DNA of 33,235 nt from a virus: IMG/VR virus record IMGVR_UViG_3300022939_001261, positions 1 through 33,235 of that record, one strand, 5' to 3'. This document shows positions 31,263 through 33,235 of this stretch, in pieces (position 1 is the stretch's first letter; every line of letters starts with the position of its first letter). The notes below the pieces were generated by a model. The model did not search any database. It saw only the letters and a list, made by a program, of their open reading frames with translations, and had not been told where the DNA came from. The translations under genes were made by a program, and so were the position numbers.

Positions 31263-31679
31263 ATGAATATAAAAAGAAGTCTATGGTTCGTCGCAGGACT
31301 AATATTACTAGGAATCGCATACATAGGGGTAGTTATGCCAGGTATTCCTTTCTCAATCCCCGCAGTATTTGCTGCTTATTGCTTTGCAAGAAGTTCAGAT
31401 AGAATGCACAAGTGGTTATACAACCATAAAATCTTTGGACCATTTTTAACAAACTGGGAAACAAAGAAAGTATTTCCATTAAAAGCAAAATATGGAATGT
31501 TAGGATTTATGGCAATTGCTTTAATCTTAATGATTGTCACAACAGGTAATTGGAAAGCAGTTATGTATTCTGGTACCTTTATGGCACTCGGTGCATGGTG
31601 GGGTTGGCAATATCCTTCTAGTCCAGAAGAGTACGACCAACGTGTGAAAGAAGGAAAGAAAATAGGTCTATTCAAGTAA
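31263..31679 (+). CDS. DUF454/YbaN-family small membrane protein
   Basis: The 138-aa protein has the DUF454 (YbaN) layout: an N-terminal helix, GVVMPGIPFSIPAVFAAYCFARSS (the conserved G-x-x-x-P-G-x-P block), a HKWLYNHKIFGP turn, and two further helices (LGFMAIALILMIVTTG and MYSGTFMALGAWWGW). The family is widespread in bacteria, with no firmly established function. Its presence in a phage, immediately after hemA and another membrane protein, is unusual and may mark host-derived accessory cargo. Only one base separates it from the previous stop, and AAGGAGAA after its stop serves the next gene. Confidence 0.8.
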   Translation: MNIKRSLWFVAGLILLGIAYIGVVMPGIPFSIPAVFAAYCFARSSDRMHKWLYNHKIFGPFLTNWETKKVFPLKAKYGMLGFMAIALILMIVTTGNWKAVMYSGTFMALGAWWGWQYPSSPEEYDQRVKEGKKIGLFK

Positions 31680-31689
31680 GGAGAATAGT

Positions 31690-31911
31690 ATGTCGGAAAA
31701 TTTTAGAGAACCAGATAAGCTTCCTAAGATGACACCGCACCAGTTTTATCAAGCATTACATAGAATGCATTATGCACATAAAATTGCTGATGAATTGGAA
31801 ACTTTAGACCAGATTGATGCAATAGTCGATATGATGGAAGGAGAATATCCAGAAGCAGACTATATCATACAAAAAATCTTAAGGAGATTATATAATGACA
31901 GACATTTTTGA
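31690..31911 (+). CDS. Small unknown helical protein
   Basis: This 73-aa acidic/basic helical protein starts MSENFREPDKLPKMTPHQFY and ends IIQKILRRLYNDRHF. It has a strong ribosome site (AAGGAGAATAGTATG). No family is recognised. Its 3' end overlaps the next gene, whose own ribosome site AAGGAG lies inside it. Confidence 0.7.
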   Translation: MSENFREPDKLPKMTPHQFYQALHRMHYAHKIADELETLDQIDAIVDMMEGEYPEADYIIQKILRRLYNDRHF

Positions 31912-32083
31912 GAGTCCTGATAGAGGAAAAACAGTATATAGAAGACCATTTGGTGCGCCATATACTGAGAGAGTTTTAGTTGAAACTAAAAGACCATACA
32001 ACAATGGAGTTGAAAAGGAGAGTTCTAACGAATTCGAGTCGGCTCGTAACCAGAGCAAAACTTGGAGCATGGAACAAGATTAA
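31895..32083 (+). CDS. Small unknown polar protein
   Basis: This 62-aa protein beginning MTDIFESPDRGKTVYRRPFG is rich in polar and charged residues and probably disordered in its second half (VEKESSNEFESARNQSK). AAGGAG at 31881-31886 is well placed for the ATG, and the 17-base overlap with the previous gene suggests coupled translation. No function is recognised. Confidence 0.7.
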   Translation: MTDIFESPDRGKTVYRRPFGAPYTERVLVETKRPYNNGVEKESSNEFESARNQSKTWSMEQD

Positions 32084-32086
32084 TAC

Positions 32087-32194
32087 TTGAGAGTAATAGA
32101 ATATCAAAGAAAAAGCTTTGCAAGAGATTTTGTATTTGTATGTTCGATAGGATTTAATATAGGATTAGTTTTAGGTATTTTGATTTTTATATAA
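32087..32194 (+). CDS. Very small single-pass membrane protein
   Basis: This 35-aa frame starts at TTG three bases after the previous stop: a basic head (RVIEYQRKSFAR) and one hydrophobic helix (FVFVCSIGFNIGLVLGILIFI). It fills an otherwise empty 126-base gap, and its layout resembles the 46-aa membrane protein at 33021. The ribosome site is weak and the start codon is TTG, so it may be spurious. Confidence 0.42.
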   Translation: MRVIEYQRKSFARDFVFVCSIGFNIGLVLGILIFI

Positions 32195-32209
32195 GTGGAG
32201 TGATTTATT

Positions 32210-32557
32210 ATGGCAGATAAGTTCGTGAAAGTGGAATTGATATCGTCGTTTAGACAAACATACGTAATTCCGTATGAAGCATTACAGGAAATGAATACGA
32301 AAGTTCAGTTGACTGATGAGCTCGCATTACAGTGGGCAGAAGAAAGTGTTATGTGTGAGGAAATAAAAGAACTCGCACAACAATGGATTGGTGAAAATGT
32401 ATTTGATAAAAGTATAATCAATACTGAACAAGCAATCAAACAGTTTCGAAAACAAAACCCAGATTATTCAAAAGAAATGAGTGACGCTCAAGTCGTTGAT
32501 TGGATTAATGACTGGGAAGACCCAATTGCTAAAGGGAAGAAGAAAGCAGATGAGTAA
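32210..32557 (+). CDS. Small unknown phage protein
   Basis: The 115-aa protein starts MADKFVKVELISSFRQTYVI, a beta-rich opening, followed by helices (LALQWAEESVMCEEIKELAQQW) and a polar tail ending KKKADE. AAGTGGAGTG provides the ribosome site. I recognise no domain. Its last eight bases overlap the next gene (ATGAGTAA). Confidence 0.7.
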   Translation: MADKFVKVELISSFRQTYVIPYEALQEMNTKVQLTDELALQWAEESVMCEEIKELAQQWIGENVFDKSIINTEQAIKQFRKQNPDYSKEMSDAQVVDWINDWEDPIAKGKKKADE

Positions 32558-32801
32558 GTGGCATGGTGGAAAAGGTAGTAAACCTCGTCCTATAAAAGAC
32601 ATGAAAAAATTTGATTCTGAATGGGACAGGATTTTTAATAAAGAGAAAAAAGATTTGAATTACGAATCTGACAATCCTTTAGAAAGACCTTTTGAACCTT
32701 CACCACCTTCAGCTGTTGATGATGCAGCAGACGTTATGAGTAAGTATGCTCACCCAGCTTACACAAGATATCCTCATTTAAAGAAAATAATTAAAGAATG
32801 A
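32550..32801 (+). CDS. Small phage protein (MSKWHGGKGSKPRP type)
   Basis: This 83-aa basic protein begins MSKWHGGKGSKPRPIKD and has FDSEWDRIFNKEKK and a Pro-rich middle (RPFEPSPPS). Short proteins with this Gly/Lys/Arg/Pro start and a following D-R-I-F segment recur in marine T4-like phages and are of unknown function. The ATG at 32550 is preferred to an in-frame start at 32481 inside the previous gene, because it gives the conserved start and an ATGAGTAA junction. It overlaps the glutaredoxin gene by four bases. Confidence 0.75.
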   Translation: MSKWHGGKGSKPRPIKDMKKFDSEWDRIFNKEKKDLNYESDNPLERPFEPSPPSAVDDAADVMSKYAHPAYTRYPHLKKIIKE

Positions 32802-33052
32802 TAACAATTTATGGAACCGCATCTTGCGGTGCTTGCATTAATGCAATTAATTTATGTCGAAAAAATAACCTTACATTCAGGTATAAAGACGTAAGTTTCA
32901 GACAGCATTATATAGAATGCGAACAACTCGGTGTTGATATGACAAAAATACCACACATAACAGTTGACAAACACTACATAGGATGTTATAATAGTCTGAA
33001 AGAATATATTTGGGAACAAAATGCTAAAAGACAAGATAATAGAATGGTTTAA
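32798..33052 (+). CDS. Glutaredoxin
   Basis: The 84-aa protein is a complete single-domain glutaredoxin: ITIYGTASC with a C-G-A-C active site (C10, C13), the cis-proline in TKIPHITVDK and the GCYNSLKEYI helix. It would recycle the C-terminal thiols of NrdA or other phage thiol enzymes using host glutathione. This is the second glutaredoxin in the window; the other is fused to NrdB and has CPFC, so their redox potentials and partners may differ. It overlaps the previous gene by four bases (ATGA) and its 3' end overlaps a small membrane-protein gene. Confidence 0.9.
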   Translation: MITIYGTASCGACINAINLCRKNNLTFRYKDVSFRQHYIECEQLGVDMTKIPHITVDKHYIGCYNSLKEYIWEQNAKRQDNRMV

Positions 33053-33161
33053 TATTTGTAAGATTCATTGGAAAGAAATCTTTGCTTTGAGTTTTGCATT
33101 ACATTTCGTTATAGACATCTTTGTATTTTGGTTAGGATTTATTATTGGGAGAATGACATAA
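33021..33161 (+). CDS. Small single-pass membrane protein
   Basis: This 46-aa frame (MLKDKIIEWFNICKIHWKEI...) has a hydrophobic helix at about 21-43 (FALSFALHFVIDIFVFWLGF) and ends IIGRMT. The ATG lies inside the end of the glutaredoxin gene with GGGAACAAA upstream, and the stop overlaps the next ATG by one base (TAATG), which supports real translation. Function is unknown. Confidence 0.6.
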   Translation: MLKDKIIEWFNICKIHWKEIFALSFALHFVIDIFVFWLGFIIGRMT

Positions 33162-33235
33162 TGGCAAAATGGCCTAAAAGAACACCATGGCACGATGGTG
33201 AGAGAATAGAATGGAACTTAGATAATGGATACATC
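33161..33235 (+). CDS. Start of an unknown gene, cut by the window end
   Basis: Twenty-five codons are visible, beginning MAKWPKRTPWHDGERIEWNL and running off the window. The ATG overlaps the previous stop by one base, and GGGAGAATGACATA upstream supplies a ribosome site. Too little is present to name a product. Confidence 0.6.
   Translation, partial: MAKWPKRTPWHDGERIEWNLDNGYI

Overview
The window is a gene-dense, AT-rich, single-strand (+) stretch of a T4-like myovirus genome. Evidence for this is the T4-type replicative helicase (gp41, 3' part only), T4-type primase (gp61), class I ribonucleotide reductase NrdA/NrdB, ThyX, a T4-type lysozyme, gp67-like acidic prohead-core proteins and TATAAATA late-promoter octamers. 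The low GC, marine-phage style genes and a phage-encoded alphaproteobacterial-type 5-aminolevulinate synthase suggest a marine phage of an alphaproteobacterium (SAR11/Pelagibacter-like). That host assignment is inference. No gene-free stretch exceeds about 130 bases, no tRNA or CRISPR was seen, and no minus-strand gene could be supported.

Layout. 1-630: end of gp41. 681-4910: an apparent late operon (TATAAATA at 633) with an unknown protein, a P-loop kinase, a KWDG-motif nucleotidyltransferase/ligase-like protein and a PD-(D/E)XK nuclease-like protein. 4948-9438: a cassette behind a consensus sigma70 promoter with a methyltransferase, P-loop ATPase, serine hydroxymethyltransferase, two glycosyltransferases and a sulfotransferase, which looks like glycan or surface modification plus one-carbon metabolism. 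9476-18586: large modular proteins (801, 754, 223, 582, 126 and 246 aa), interrupted by a lipoprotein, a small helical protein and a cupin. 18630-22227: small structural and prohead-core-like proteins, a lysozyme, and tandem acidic gp67-like paralogues. 22231-23741: spanin-like pair and a coiled-coil/TM protein (lysis). 23777-26162: HAD phosphatase, primase and ThyX behind two more consensus promoters. 26175-30386: NrdA, a glutaredoxin-NrdB fusion and ALA synthase. 30383-33235: membrane proteins, small unknowns and a second glutaredoxin.

The most interesting signal is a shared N-terminal peptide of the form M-K-x-F-x-x-[FY]-[LI]-x-E on about ten otherwise unrelated proteins. It closely resembles the T4 capsid-targeting sequence (MKTYQEFIAE|A) that sends internal proteins into the prohead and is removed by the gp21 protease. 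The proteins carrying it include a kinase, a HAD phosphatase, a ligase-like nucleotidyltransferase and an adenylyltransferase-domain protein. This raises the hypothesis that this phage packages and injects a nucleic-acid end-processing enzyme set together with its DNA. Many of the large modular members also contain internal [LI]-x-E|[A/S/G] sites between domains, as if cut by the prohead protease. Packaging and processing are both inferred, not shown.
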